From SD8 sp035528475 (GTDB lineage Archaea; Halobacteriota; Methanomicrobia; Methanomicrobiales; Methanospirillaceae), in NCBI GenBank assembly GCA_035528475.1, contig DATKYO010000107.1:1-10396 (forward strand): DNA of 10,396 nucleotides, in the 5' to 3' direction. Below the pieces are notes generated by a model. That model worked only from the letters and a program-made list of their open reading frames with translations. It ran no database searches and was not told the DNA's origin. The number at the start of each line of letters is the position of its first letter. Position 1 is the stretch's first letter. The position numbers and the translations under genes were made by a program. This document shows, piece after piece, positions 1-6,832 of this stretch.

Positions 1-207
1 AGAAGATCCATTCAGGCTCTCTATAGTAAATATCTCTCTCGTGGAGACATCCTGGAGCGGAATGCTTCTCCATTCCTGGGTTTCATCGACACCGGAGGCA
101 TACCCTGTCTCCTCCCGGATACACCCGCAGGCCGCAATGCATATTGAAAGAACAAGAATCAGCGTAAAAATACACAGATAACTGCAGGATCCCCCTCCCG
201 AATTCAT
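1..207 (-). CDS. N-terminal part of a lipoprotein, possibly redoxin/thioredoxin-like (partial)
   Basis: An open frame of 69 codons runs from ATG at 207-205 to the left edge of the window without a stop, so the C-terminal part is missing. Residues 1-9 are short and polar, and residues 10-26 are strongly hydrophobic. They end in Ile-Ala-Ala-Cys (24-27), which fits a lipobox with Cys27 as the lipidated residue, so the mature protein should be anchored outside the membrane. Residues 46-67 (QEWRSIPLQDVS, then FTIESLNG) resemble the first strand and loop of extracytoplasmic redoxin/TlpA-like domains, where a CxxC motif normally follows about 15 residues later, beyond the window edge. The lipoprotein call is fairly safe; the redoxin assignment is tentative. 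The gene follows radB on the same strand after 48 bases that contain a T-run and a TATA-like element, so it may have its own promoter. Confidence 0.6.
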   Translation of the reverse strand, partial: MNSGGGSCSYLCIFTLILVLSICIAACGCIREETGYASGVDETQEWRSIPLQDVSTREIFTIESLNGSS

Positions 208-222
208 ACCAATAGATAGCCG

Positions 223-238
223 AGATATGATAAATACA
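223..238 (-). promoter_or_regulatory. Candidate TATA element for the lipoprotein gene
   Basis: On the minus strand the sequence TATTTATCATA (236-226) is AT-rich and centred about 24 bases upstream of the ATG at 207. That is the spacing expected if transcription starts at or next to the start codon (leaderless). No Shine-Dalgarno sequence is visible in front of that ATG. A run of five T at 255-251, just after the radB stop, could end the upstream transcript. Confidence 0.35.
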
Positions 239-255
239 TTATTTCCGTTGAAAAA

Positions 256-927
256 CTAGGGGATTGTCTGAATTCCACGATCCACCATTATAAAATCAAA
301 TGATGTCCCGCCAGGCCTGGAACGATGTTTCACCAATGTACAGCGTCGGTGAGAATTGAGGCGTTCAGTCCGGAGGATCACTTTTGAGATATGCTCAAGT
401 GCGGTTCCTCCAAGTCCTGCAAACATATTTTTTTTCAGGTCCATATAGACCTGGTTGGTAATAAGAACCGGTATTTGATAGCGTTTTGCATAGCCGAGGA
501 GGTGGATTACCTGCCGGGTCAGTTTTTGCATGGCCTCTTTTCCCTTATCGAGCCGGGTCCGGTACAGGCCTGTTGCAGAATCCATGACGATAAGGCCTAT
601 CTGTCCGCCCTTCAGCACTGTCTCCATCCTGCCGATCATGGCCCCCTGCTGGTCAAAGTCTTCCGGCTCAAAAAGGTAGAGATCGCGTGCCAGATCCTGG
701 GCGTCCGCCCCGGCAACCTGCCTGAACCGTTCAATGGAAAACCCTTCGCTGTCCATAAAAATTACGCCCTTTCCTGATTTTAGACAGTTGACTGCGGCCA
801 TTATGCACAGTGTGCTTTTCCCGCTGGCCGGTTCCCCAAATATCTGCGTGAGAACTTTTCGCTCCAGTCCCCCACCCATCAGGTCATCCAGTGCGGAATT
901 TCCAGTACTCGCCTTCTCTGCCGTCAT
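256..927 (-). CDS. radB: DNA repair and recombination protein RadB
   Basis: RadB is the archaeal RecA/Rad51 paralogue that modulates recombination with RadA. It is a single ATPase core without the N-terminal DNA-binding domain of RadA, and the 223 residues here match the usual size. The Walker A motif is GEPASGKST (31-39, Lys37) and Walker B is LIVMD (112-116). The front end has the family pattern STGNSALDDLMGGG (7-20), and the C-terminal third carries VKHRSRPGG, matching the KHRxRP element of RadB proteins. The start was placed at 927 because that ATG overlaps the larC stop as ATGA (927-924). The same frame stays open upstream to an ATG at 1011, but that would add 28 residues lying wholly inside larC and unlike any RadB N-terminus. 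Overlap and strand indicate co-transcription and coupled translation with larC. Walker motifs are intact, so it should bind ATP. Confidence 0.93.
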   Translation of the reverse strand: MTAEKASTGNSALDDLMGGGLERKVLTQIFGEPASGKSTLCIMAAVNCLKSGKGVIFMDSEGFSIERFRQVAGADAQDLARDLYLFEPEDFDQQGAMIGRMETVLKGGQIGLIVMDSATGLYRTRLDKGKEAMQKLTRQVIHLLGYAKRYQIPVLITNQVYMDLKKNMFAGLGGTALEHISKVILRTERLNSHRRCTLVKHRSRPGGTSFDFIMVDRGIQTIP

Positions 928-2108
928 GAGGCCTGCCCGACCCGTTTCCAGGCCTCGTGTTCCACTATCTTTTTTACTTCCCTGACCGGCATGTCCAAAT
1001 CCCGGGCCCAATCACGTACTTGATCGAATTCAGCTTTAAGGGAAAAAATATTCTCTCCTATTTTTCCGTATTTGACAGAAATATCTCTGATAGTGCCTTT
1101 AATCTCCACACGAACCTTTTCCTGGGACCGTGCGGCAACAAACCTGTGAACGCTGGGAATGCATCTGATACCAAGTGTTCCCAGTTCCTTTGCCATAAGA
1201 GTAGCCAGAGTCCCACCCTGACCCTGCGGTGACACAACTCTCACCAGAAACCCCCCTCTTCCCTTCTTCATGATACAGGGAATTGCACTGACGTCACGGG
1301 CACCCTTTTCCATGAGACGTTGCAGTGCAGAGGAGAGCACTTCACCATCCACATCATCCACATTGGTTTCCAGAACTTCGACCATATCGCAGGGTGGGTC
1401 GGCAGACGTTTCCATCAACATCACTCTCAGGACATTGGGAATGGTCGGATTGTCTTTACTGCCGGCGCCGTATCCAATATGTGTTATTCCGCCCTCTCCG
1501 ATTTCTGTACGAAAAGAGTTCGAAAATTCGGCCAGTAAGGCTGCACCGGTAGGTGTACAGAGCTCACCGTCTTCTGCCGTTCCCATCGTCACCTGCACCC
1601 CGGATTGTCGAAAAATTTCAAGGGTGGCAGGGGCCGGTACAGGATAGGTGCCATGAGCGCCTGTAAGCATACCCCCTCCAAGTGCGACAGGCTGAACCAC
1701 AACTCCATCGATATGGAGTGAAAAGAGGGCTGTACATGCACCTACCACATCAGCTACCGCATCATCGGCACCGACCTCATGAAAATGCGGAGTGGACCCG
1801 TGAATCTTTTCTTCTGCATCGGCGATTCTAAAAAAGACTTTTATGGCCATATTCACCGCTTCTACCGGAGCATCTGCCACCTTTACCCTCTGAAGGACCT
1901 CCTCGAGTGTTCTCTGTGTGGAAGTAGCATTCGTATTTACTTTCATTGCCCTGATTCCAGCCCGATTCACGAATGTGAACTCGGGATCTCCCACCACAGA
2001 TGACATTGCTTTTTCCACCAGGTCACGGTCCGCATCCAGATGGAGAAGAGCGGCAGTGATCATATCACCTGCAGCACCGCGGAATGGATCGAAGATAAGG
2101 ACTCTCAT
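924..2108 (-). CDS. larC: Nickel-pincer cofactor biosynthesis protein LarC (nickel insertion, CTP-dependent)
   Basis: LarC inserts nickel into pyridinium-3,5-bisthiocarboxylic acid mononucleotide, consuming CTP, to make the nickel-pincer cofactor first found in lactate racemase. The 394 residues are full length for the family (formerly DUF111). Recognisable elements are the N-terminal DPFRGAAGDM (7-16, matching the family D-C-F-S-G-I-S-G-D-M pattern), HFHEVGADDA (108-117) with candidate metal ligands His108, His110 and Glu111, GELCTPTGAALL (181-192), ETNVDDVDGE (247-256) and MKKGRGG (280-286). In Lactobacillus plantarum the two halves are joined by a programmed frameshift; here they lie in one uninterrupted frame. 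No larA, larB or larE is present in the window. The stop overlaps the radB start (ATGA). ATG 2108 sits about 28 bases downstream of a minus-strand TATA-like box, with no Shine-Dalgarno sequence, which suggests a leaderless transcript. The client enzyme cannot be inferred from here. Confidence 0.92.
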   Translation of the reverse strand: MRVLIFDPFRGAAGDMITAALLHLDADRDLVEKAMSSVVGDPEFTFVNRAGIRAMKVNTNATSTQRTLEEVLQRVKVADAPVEAVNMAIKVFFRIADAEEKIHGSTPHFHEVGADDAVADVVGACTALFSLHIDGVVVQPVALGGGMLTGAHGTYPVPAPATLEIFRQSGVQVTMGTAEDGELCTPTGAALLAEFSNSFRTEIGEGGITHIGYGAGSKDNPTIPNVLRVMLMETSADPPCDMVEVLETNVDDVDGEVLSSALQRLMEKGARDVSAIPCIMKKGRGGFLVRVVSPQGQGGTLATLMAKELGTLGIRCIPSVHRFVAARSQEKVRVEIKGTIRDISVKYGKIGENIFSLKAEFDQVRDWARDLDMPVREVKKIVEHEAWKRVGQAS

Positions 2109-2154
2109 AAATCAACAGTACTTATAAATCCCTGTGTATATGACCTTTAAGGTG
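2109..2154. promoter_or_regulatory. Divergent promoter region between larC and the VAT/Cdc48 gene
   Basis: These 46 bases hold the promoters of both divergent genes. For the plus-strand gene the box is TTATAAAT (2122-2129), centred about 27-30 bases upstream of GTG 2152 and ATG 2155. For larC the minus strand reads TATACACA (2140-2133), centred about 28 bases upstream of ATG 2108. Neither gene has a usable Shine-Dalgarno sequence; the GGTG at 2151-2154 touches the ATG and is too close. Both transcripts are therefore predicted to be leaderless. The core TTATAA (2122-2127) is a palindrome, but it lies only about 16 bases from the larC start, too near to serve larC. The two predicted initiation complexes would cover the same DNA. 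Confidence 0.55.
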
Positions 2155-4572
2155 ATGCCTGAAATTCATCTGAAGGTTGATAGCGCATATCCGGGCGATC
2201 AGGGAGGAGGTAAGGCAAGACTTGATCCGGAGACGATGCTTTACCTGAAGATATCTCCAGGGGATATCGTTGCAGTAGAAGGCAAACGCCGTACTGTTGC
2301 CAAGGTATGGCGGGCTCTGGTGGAAGATTGGAACCAGAATAAGATAAGAATAGATAATTTTACCCGTATGAATGCCGGGGTGAGCATAGGCGATACGATC
2401 AGAATCTCCACAATAAAAGATGAAATCGAAGCACAAAAGGTGGTGCTTGCTCCCCCCGAAGATCTCCCCCGCAATATACCAATAGCCAATAATCCCAATG
2501 CACTGAATGCATTGATCGATTTTCCGGTGATCAAGAACGATTCGGTTCCCATCATGATAGGGCTCCCATTCCTGCAACCTCAGATTGTTTCTTATAAAGT
2601 AGTGGATATTGAACCTGAAAATGCAATCATTATCACAAAAAATACCCAGATTGAGTTCTCCGAAAAACCTGCCGCGGGCTTCGAAGGCTTAAAAAGAATT
2701 TCATATGAAGACATCGGTGGACTAAAAGACGAACTCCAGCGGGTCAGGGAGATGATCGAACTCCCGATGAGGCACCCGGAATTGTTCCAGAAACTGGGGA
2801 TAGAGCCCCCTAAAGGGGTTCTCCTGTATGGCCCTCCCGGGACCGGAAAGACCCTTATCGCAAAAGCTGTGGCCAGTGAGAGCGGGGCTCATTTCATTTC
2901 CATTGCCGGTCCGGAAGTTATCTCCAAATATTATGGGGAAAGTGAGCAGAAGCTTCGTGAGATCTTTGAAGAAGCCGAACAGAACGCCCCCTCAATCATC
3001 TTTATCGATGAACTCGACTCCATCACCCCGAGACGGGAGGAAGTCACCGGCGAAGTGGAACGAAGGGTCGTAGCCCAGCTTCTTACCATGATGGACGGTC
3101 TTGAGGAAAGGGGACAGGTCGTCGTCATCGGGGCTACTAACAGGGTCGATGCAATTGATCCTGCATTACGACGACCGGGCCGGTTCGACAGGGAAATTGA
3201 GATAGGGGTTCCCACTGAACCAGACAGGATCGATATCCTGAAAATCCATACCAGAGGAATGCCCCTTTCGGATGTGGACCTCGACACTCTCGGTCAGCAT
3301 ACCCATGGATTTGTTGGTGCGGATCTCGCCGCTTTGGCTCGTGAGGCGGGTATACGGGCATTGCGGAGGTATTTGCCTGAGATTGACCTTGAAGCCGATG
3401 AGATCTCACAGGAAATCCTGGACCGGCTGGAAGTGGTCCCCGGAGATTTCAGGAACGCATTGCGTGACGTAAGTCCCAGTGCCATGAGGGAAGTGATGCT
3501 TGAGGTATCGCACGTGACCTGGGAAGACGTGGGAGGCCTCGAAGAAGCGAAGCAGGAAGTGAGGGAAGCGGTGGAGTTACCTCTCACTGAAAGGGAGAGG
3601 TTTGAGGAACTGGGCATCAGGCCACCAAGGGGCGTATTATTGTATGGCCCTCCCGGGACCGGGAAGACGCTTATTGCGAAAGCGGTTGCAAATGAGAGCG
3701 GTGCGAATTTCATCGCCATCAGGGGCCCCCAGCTTCTTTCCAAATGGGTAGGGGAGAGCGAGAGGGCAGTGAGAGAGGTATTTAAAAAGGCCCGCCAGGT
3801 TGCCCCTTCAATCATCTTCTTTGATGAACTGGACGCACTGGCCCCCACAAGGGGTGGCGAGGCAGGATCTCATGTGATGGAGAGCGTCTTAAACCAGCTT
3901 CTCACCGAGGTTGACGGGCTTGAAGAACTCAAAGATGTGGTTGTGATTGGCGCCACAAACCAGCCGACACTTGTTGATCCTGCACTCCTGAGAGCAGGAA
4001 GATTTGACCGCCTGGTTTACATCGGCGAGCCGAATATCGATGACAGGAAGAACATACTGGGTATTCATATCAGGTATATGCCTATTGAAGGATCGGCACT
4101 CGAAAAACTGGTTGAAATGACCGGGCACTTCGATGAAGCAGGCCTGGATGACATTCTTGAACATTCCGGTAATAACAGAAGCATCACTATTGATGAGTAT
4201 TTGGCCATTATTGAATCAATGAAACAAGGAGATACAGTGCCCTTAAACAGGGGTCATCGTCGAAAACATCTGGTTGATGGAATGGCCGGGCGAGGGCTTG
4301 CCCTTGATGATGAACAAAGGGAATTATTGGTTTCTTCGATTGCAAAAAAGACTGAAGGATATGTGGGATCGGATCTGGAAACATTGTGCAGGGAGGCAGG
4401 AATTTTTGCCATGCGTGAGCAGGCAAAAACTGTTACAGAAAAGCACTTTGAGGCAAGTATAGAAAAGGTCCACCCCACCATGAACGAGAGGCTCAGGGAC
4501 TCTTATGGACGTATTCGTCAGTACTTCAAGGGAGGACTTCCTGAGGCAGTACAACCGCCGGAATATCAATAA
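2155..4572 (+). CDS. VAT/Cdc48 (p97-type) AAA ATPase with an enlarged second ring domain
   Basis: This is a cytoplasmic protein unfoldase, which in archaea forms hexamers that pull proteins through a central pore and can feed the 20S proteasome. Its 805 residues comprise an N-terminal double-psi barrel domain (about 1-180) and two AAA modules. D1 has Walker A GPPGTGKT (226-233), Walker B FIDE (Asp285, Glu286) and pore-loop KYYG (Tyr259, Tyr260). D2 has Walker A at 498-505 (Lys504), Asp557/Glu558 and pore-loop KWVG (Trp531). Both retain the GRFDR region with the arginine-finger side. The start is ATG 2155, giving the usual MPEIHLKVDSAYPGDQGGG opening and fitting the TATA box; the frame also allows GTG 2134, ATG 2140 and GTG 2152. 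The protein is about 60 residues longer than Thermoplasma VAT because of about 75 extra residues (648-722) before the D2 lid. That extra segment looks like a decayed copy of the lid. The C-terminus ends Glu-Tyr-Gln, only partly like the proteasome-docking HbYX motif. Confidence 0.95.
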   Translation: MPEIHLKVDSAYPGDQGGGKARLDPETMLYLKISPGDIVAVEGKRRTVAKVWRALVEDWNQNKIRIDNFTRMNAGVSIGDTIRISTIKDEIEAQKVVLAPPEDLPRNIPIANNPNALNALIDFPVIKNDSVPIMIGLPFLQPQIVSYKVVDIEPENAIIITKNTQIEFSEKPAAGFEGLKRISYEDIGGLKDELQRVREMIELPMRHPELFQKLGIEPPKGVLLYGPPGTGKTLIAKAVASESGAHFISIAGPEVISKYYGESEQKLREIFEEAEQNAPSIIFIDELDSITPRREEVTGEVERRVVAQLLTMMDGLEERGQVVVIGATNRVDAIDPALRRPGRFDREIEIGVPTEPDRIDILKIHTRGMPLSDVDLDTLGQHTHGFVGADLAALAREAGIRALRRYLPEIDLEADEISQEILDRLEVVPGDFRNALRDVSPSAMREVMLEVSHVTWEDVGGLEEAKQEVREAVELPLTERERFEELGIRPPRGVLLYGPPGTGKTLIAKAVANESGANFIAIRGPQLLSKWVGESERAVREVFKKARQVAPSIIFFDELDALAPTRGGEAGSHVMESVLNQLLTEVDGLEELKDVVVIGATNQPTLVDPALLRAGRFDRLVYIGEPNIDDRKNILGIHIRYMPIEGSALEKLVEMTGHFDEAGLDDILEHSGNNRSITIDEYLAIIESMKQGDTVPLNRGHRRKHLVDGMAGRGLALDDEQRELLVSSIAKKTEGYVGSDLETLCREAGIFAMREQAKTVTEKHFEASIEKVHPTMNERLRDSYGRIRQYFKGGLPEAVQPPEYQ
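2825..2846 (+). repeat. 22-base exact repeat, copy 1 (D1 Walker A codons)
   Basis: These bases encode Leu-Tyr-Gly-Pro-Pro-Gly-Thr-Gly of the first AAA ring and are identical to 3641-3662 in the second ring. Identity stops abruptly at 2847 (A here, G in the other copy), although the flanks stay similar. Conserved protein sequence explains most of it; identical synonymous codon choice over the whole stretch is more than the protein requires. Confidence 0.8.
3641..3662 (+). repeat. 22-base exact repeat, copy 2 (D2 Walker A codons)
   Basis: This is the second copy of the repeat, covering the P-loop codons of the D2 ring in the VAT/Cdc48 gene. It is in direct orientation relative to 2825-2846 and 816 bases away. 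Confidence 0.8.
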
Positions 4573-4665
4573 TCCTTTTTGATGGCCAGGTAAAAAGTAT
4601 TCAGATGTGCAAAAAAATCCATCAATGTACAATTCCTTAACAAAAGCAGGTGAAGAGGTCCTTTT

Positions 4666-6195
4666 ATGCCCAATATTACGTCATTTTTTGATAATAATGC
4701 CCTTGATTCAAAAGTTCCCGCACTGATATCGCCGCGAACCGGGGAAACTTTTGGTTTTCCCCAATTTAATGAAAGAGTGATGGGACTCACTTCTGTCCTG
4801 ATAGATGGTGGAATTAAAAAAGGGGACAGGGTGTGCATTTTTCTTGATTCGTCCCCTGAATACCTTTTTTCTTATTTTGCTATCTGGAGGATCGGAGCGA
4901 TCGCCGTTCCTGCAAATATCGCGTATCGGGAGGGGGAACTCATCTATGTTGTGGAGAATTCGGGTTCACGCGCAATTATTCATGACGGAGTGAAGGGAAT
5001 ACAGATGATGGAAAAGGCGTGTGTGAGGCTGCCCGGACTCGAGGTAGAGGTAAGGGCAGATCTCGCTGGTAGTGCGGAATATATCCCCCCCGCTTACTGC
5101 GCCTTCGATGATATCTGCCAGTTGCAGTATACTGCCGGTACCACAGGGCGTCCGAAAGGAGCTGTTCTCACACATGGAAACTGGATGGCAGCCCTTGAAG
5201 CAGAAAAGGATGTCCTCGAACTGAGGAAAGGGGATGTGTATCTGGGCATATATCCCATGGGTCACGTGGGCGTCAGCTGGGGAATTTCGGTACTCCGGGC
5301 AGGAGGTACCTATGTGATAATGGAGCGGTTCAGCGAACAGGAGTATCTCGATCTTTGCAGGCAGAATAAGGTCACAGTGCTTGCAGGCATGCCTCCAGTT
5401 ATTCATGGTCTCTGCCAGGCACCGCCTGGAACCGAGGAAGCCCTCCGGAGTGTCAGGGTAATTATCAGTGGAGGGGGCCAATTGCTACCATCAATATGGG
5501 AGGAATTCGACCGGAGATTCCACATCCCGGTTGCCAATGCCTATGGCCTATCAGAGACCATAGTGGTGGGGTCAGGAACAGCAACCCTGCCTGGTAATCC
5601 GGCGCTTTCCAGCGAATACCGGAGTGTCGGTATACCTGCAGGATATACCGAAATCAGGATCGTTGATGAAGGTGATCCGGATATAATCCTCCCTGCAGGG
5701 GAAACAGGAGAGATTGCTATACGCGGCCCTTCGGTTGCCAGAGGTTACTGGAACATGCCCCGGGAATCGGAAGAATACTTCCTCGCTGACGGATGGTTCC
5801 TTTCGGGAGATGTGGGACATCTGGATGAGCACGGTATCCTGTACATCACAGACCGCAAAAAAGACATGATCATCATGTCAGGGTGGAAAATTTATCCTAC
5901 AGAAGTTGAAAACGTCATCCTCCAGCATCCAAAAATTGCAGATGTTGCTGTATTCGGGGTTCCTGACAAGAGGCGGGGAGAAATGCCTGTTGCAGCCGTG
6001 GTGTTAAAACCCGGGGTATCTTTCTTAAAAGACGAACTTGAGCAGTATTGCAGGTCCAGAATGGCCGGGTACAAGATTCCAAGGCAAATGATCGTAATGG
6101 ATGCCCTCCCCCGTGTACATGGCTGGAAACTCCTTCGCAGAATTCTCAAAGAAGAGTATTCACAGGGAATTCATCCCGGAGAAGACTTATCATAA
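4666..6195 (+). CDS. AMP-forming acyl-CoA synthetase-like ligase (ANL superfamily), substrate unknown
   Basis: Members activate a carboxylic acid with ATP to an acyl-adenylate and usually pass it to CoA. The 509 residues are the normal length for fatty-acid or short-chain acyl-CoA ligases. The phosphate-binding A3 motif is YTAGTTGRPKG (155-165), A5 is NAYGLSET (291-298), and ribose-binding Asp382 lies in SGDVGHLD, followed by Arg397 in DRKKD. The hinge is followed by SGWKIYPTEVE. The final A10 motif reads PRVHGWKLLRR; the catalytic Lys488 is kept, but the residue before it is Trp487 instead of the usual Gly. The ATG at 4666 follows GAGGT (4655-4659) at 6 bases and AGGTGA (4648-4653) further up, so translation is Shine-Dalgarno driven, unlike VAT/Cdc48 upstream. 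It lies 93 bases after VAT/Cdc48 and 35 bases before a RAD55-like gene on the same strand. Fold and chemistry are secure; substrate and CoA use are not. Confidence 0.88.
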   Translation: MPNITSFFDNNALDSKVPALISPRTGETFGFPQFNERVMGLTSVLIDGGIKKGDRVCIFLDSSPEYLFSYFAIWRIGAIAVPANIAYREGELIYVVENSGSRAIIHDGVKGIQMMEKACVRLPGLEVEVRADLAGSAEYIPPAYCAFDDICQLQYTAGTTGRPKGAVLTHGNWMAALEAEKDVLELRKGDVYLGIYPMGHVGVSWGISVLRAGGTYVIMERFSEQEYLDLCRQNKVTVLAGMPPVIHGLCQAPPGTEEALRSVRVIISGGGQLLPSIWEEFDRRFHIPVANAYGLSETIVVGSGTATLPGNPALSSEYRSVGIPAGYTEIRIVDEGDPDIILPAGETGEIAIRGPSVARGYWNMPRESEEYFLADGWFLSGDVGHLDEHGILYITDRKKDMIIMSGWKIYPTEVENVILQHPKIADVAVFGVPDKRRGEMPVAAVVLKPGVSFLKDELEQYCRSRMAGYKIPRQMIVMDALPRVHGWKLLRRILKEEYSQGIHPGEDLS

Positions 6196-6214
6196 TGTAT
6201 AAGAAATATTAATA

Positions 6215-6221
6215 AAAGGAG
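6215..6221 (+). promoter_or_regulatory. Ribosome binding site that decides a TTG start
   Basis: AAAGGAG lies 9 bases upstream of TTG 6231. An in-frame TAA at 6213-6215 closes the frame upstream, and the first in-frame ATG downstream would remove more than 50 residues, including the conserved STGIAGLD segment. TTG is therefore the likely start. Confidence 0.75.
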
Positions 6222-6230
6222 CAGTCTCCA

Positions 6231-6815
6231 TTGGCGAAGGAAAACAAAAGGTCGACAGGTATTGCCGGTCTTGACCTGGCTCTGGATGGAGGGTACCCAT
6301 ATGGGACCACTATTGTTGTTCTGGGTTCACCGCTGGCAGGAATTGATCACATGGCCCGCCAGTTCTGGAGTAAAGAGAAGGAGAACGGCACGTATCTCAT
6401 GATTGACGGGGAGATCGAACCCGGTATGACAGATGCCCGGGGTGTCACTCCTGATAAAATTCCATCAATATGTACCGGAGATCGGGTTGTTCTTGATTCT
6501 CTCTCCTCACTCATTCTCCTCTATGGGATTGATGAGGCGGTTTCGTTCATGAATGCTGCAAAAAAAGATGCAGAATCAAGCAATGGAAATATCATGTTTC
6601 TTCTCTACAGTGAACTGCACCAGCCGCAGGAGGAAATCCGCATCCTTCGTATGGCTGATGTTGTTCTGGAGCTGAAAGAAGTGATTTTTATGAACGAGAT
6701 AGAGCGTCAGCTGGCTGTTCATAAAATTAAGAAAATGGCGGTGCCAAAAAGACTAATTCCCTTTAATATTACAGAAAAAGGCATTGAGCTCTCTACAACT
6801 TCAAGAGTAGTATAA
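6231..6815 (+). CDS. RAD55/KaiC-like RecA-superfamily protein with degenerate Walker A
   Basis: The 194-residue protein keeps the order of a single KaiC/RAD55 domain: STGIAGLDLALDGGYPYG (8-25) like the family S-T-G-I-x-G-L-D opening, a hydrophobic strand into the P-loop position, Walker B RVVLDS (85-90), a later FLLYSE strand, then MADVVLELKE and HKIKKMAVPKRLIPFNI (164-180), matching the family strand with the K-M motif. At the P-loop it reads GSPLAGIDH (32-40): the Gly frame is kept, but the essential Lys and Ser/Thr are Ile38 and Asp39. The segment between strand 2 and Walker B is also unusually short (about 25 residues), and the protein is smaller than normal KaiC-like ATPases. It probably cannot hydrolyse ATP in the usual way and may act as a structural or regulatory partner. 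It starts with TTG and lies 35 bases after the acyl-CoA ligase gene, probably co-transcribed. Its role is unknown. Confidence 0.8.
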   Translation: MAKENKRSTGIAGLDLALDGGYPYGTTIVVLGSPLAGIDHMARQFWSKEKENGTYLMIDGEIEPGMTDARGVTPDKIPSICTGDRVVLDSLSSLILLYGIDEAVSFMNAAKKDAESSNGNIMFLLYSELHQPQEEIRILRMADVVLELKEVIFMNEIERQLAVHKIKKMAVPKRLIPFNITEKGIELSTTSRVV

Positions 6816-6832
6816 GGGCCGAATATTGTTTT
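6816..6832. terminator. Short convergent gap with T-run
   Basis: Seventeen bases separate the stop codons of the plus-strand RAD55-like gene and the minus-strand metE. On the plus strand it ends in a T-rich stretch that continues into the metE end (6829-6833), which could act as an oligo-T archaeal terminator for the plus-strand transcript. No strong hairpin is seen. Transcripts from both sides probably overlap. Confidence 0.3.

Noticed and set aside
391..777. 128-codon plus-strand frame opposite radB
   Set aside because: Antisense shadow of radB; Cys- and His-rich without a recognisable pattern.
928..1011. N-terminal extension of RadB to ATG 1011
   Set aside because: It lies entirely inside larC, is unlike RadB N-termini, and the ATGA overlap at 924-927 gives a natural start.
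2134..2154. VAT/Cdc48 start at GTG 2134 or ATG 2140
   Set aside because: The TATA box at 2122-2129 would place the transcript start after these codons, and family N-termini begin at the equivalent of ATG 2155.
3294..3848. 184-codon open frame on the minus strand inside VAT/Cdc48
   Set aside because: Ser/Arg/Ala-rich shadow of a strongly coding AAA gene, with no motif of its own.
6106..6141. A frameshift explaining the odd A10 motif of the ligase
   Set aside because: Reading frame and homology continue on both sides of the Trp-Lys pair, so a simple substitution is more likely.
6231..6815. A circadian KaiC clock component
   Set aside because: Only one domain, no kaiA or kaiB nearby, P-loop destroyed; KaiC-like proteins are common in archaea without clock roles.
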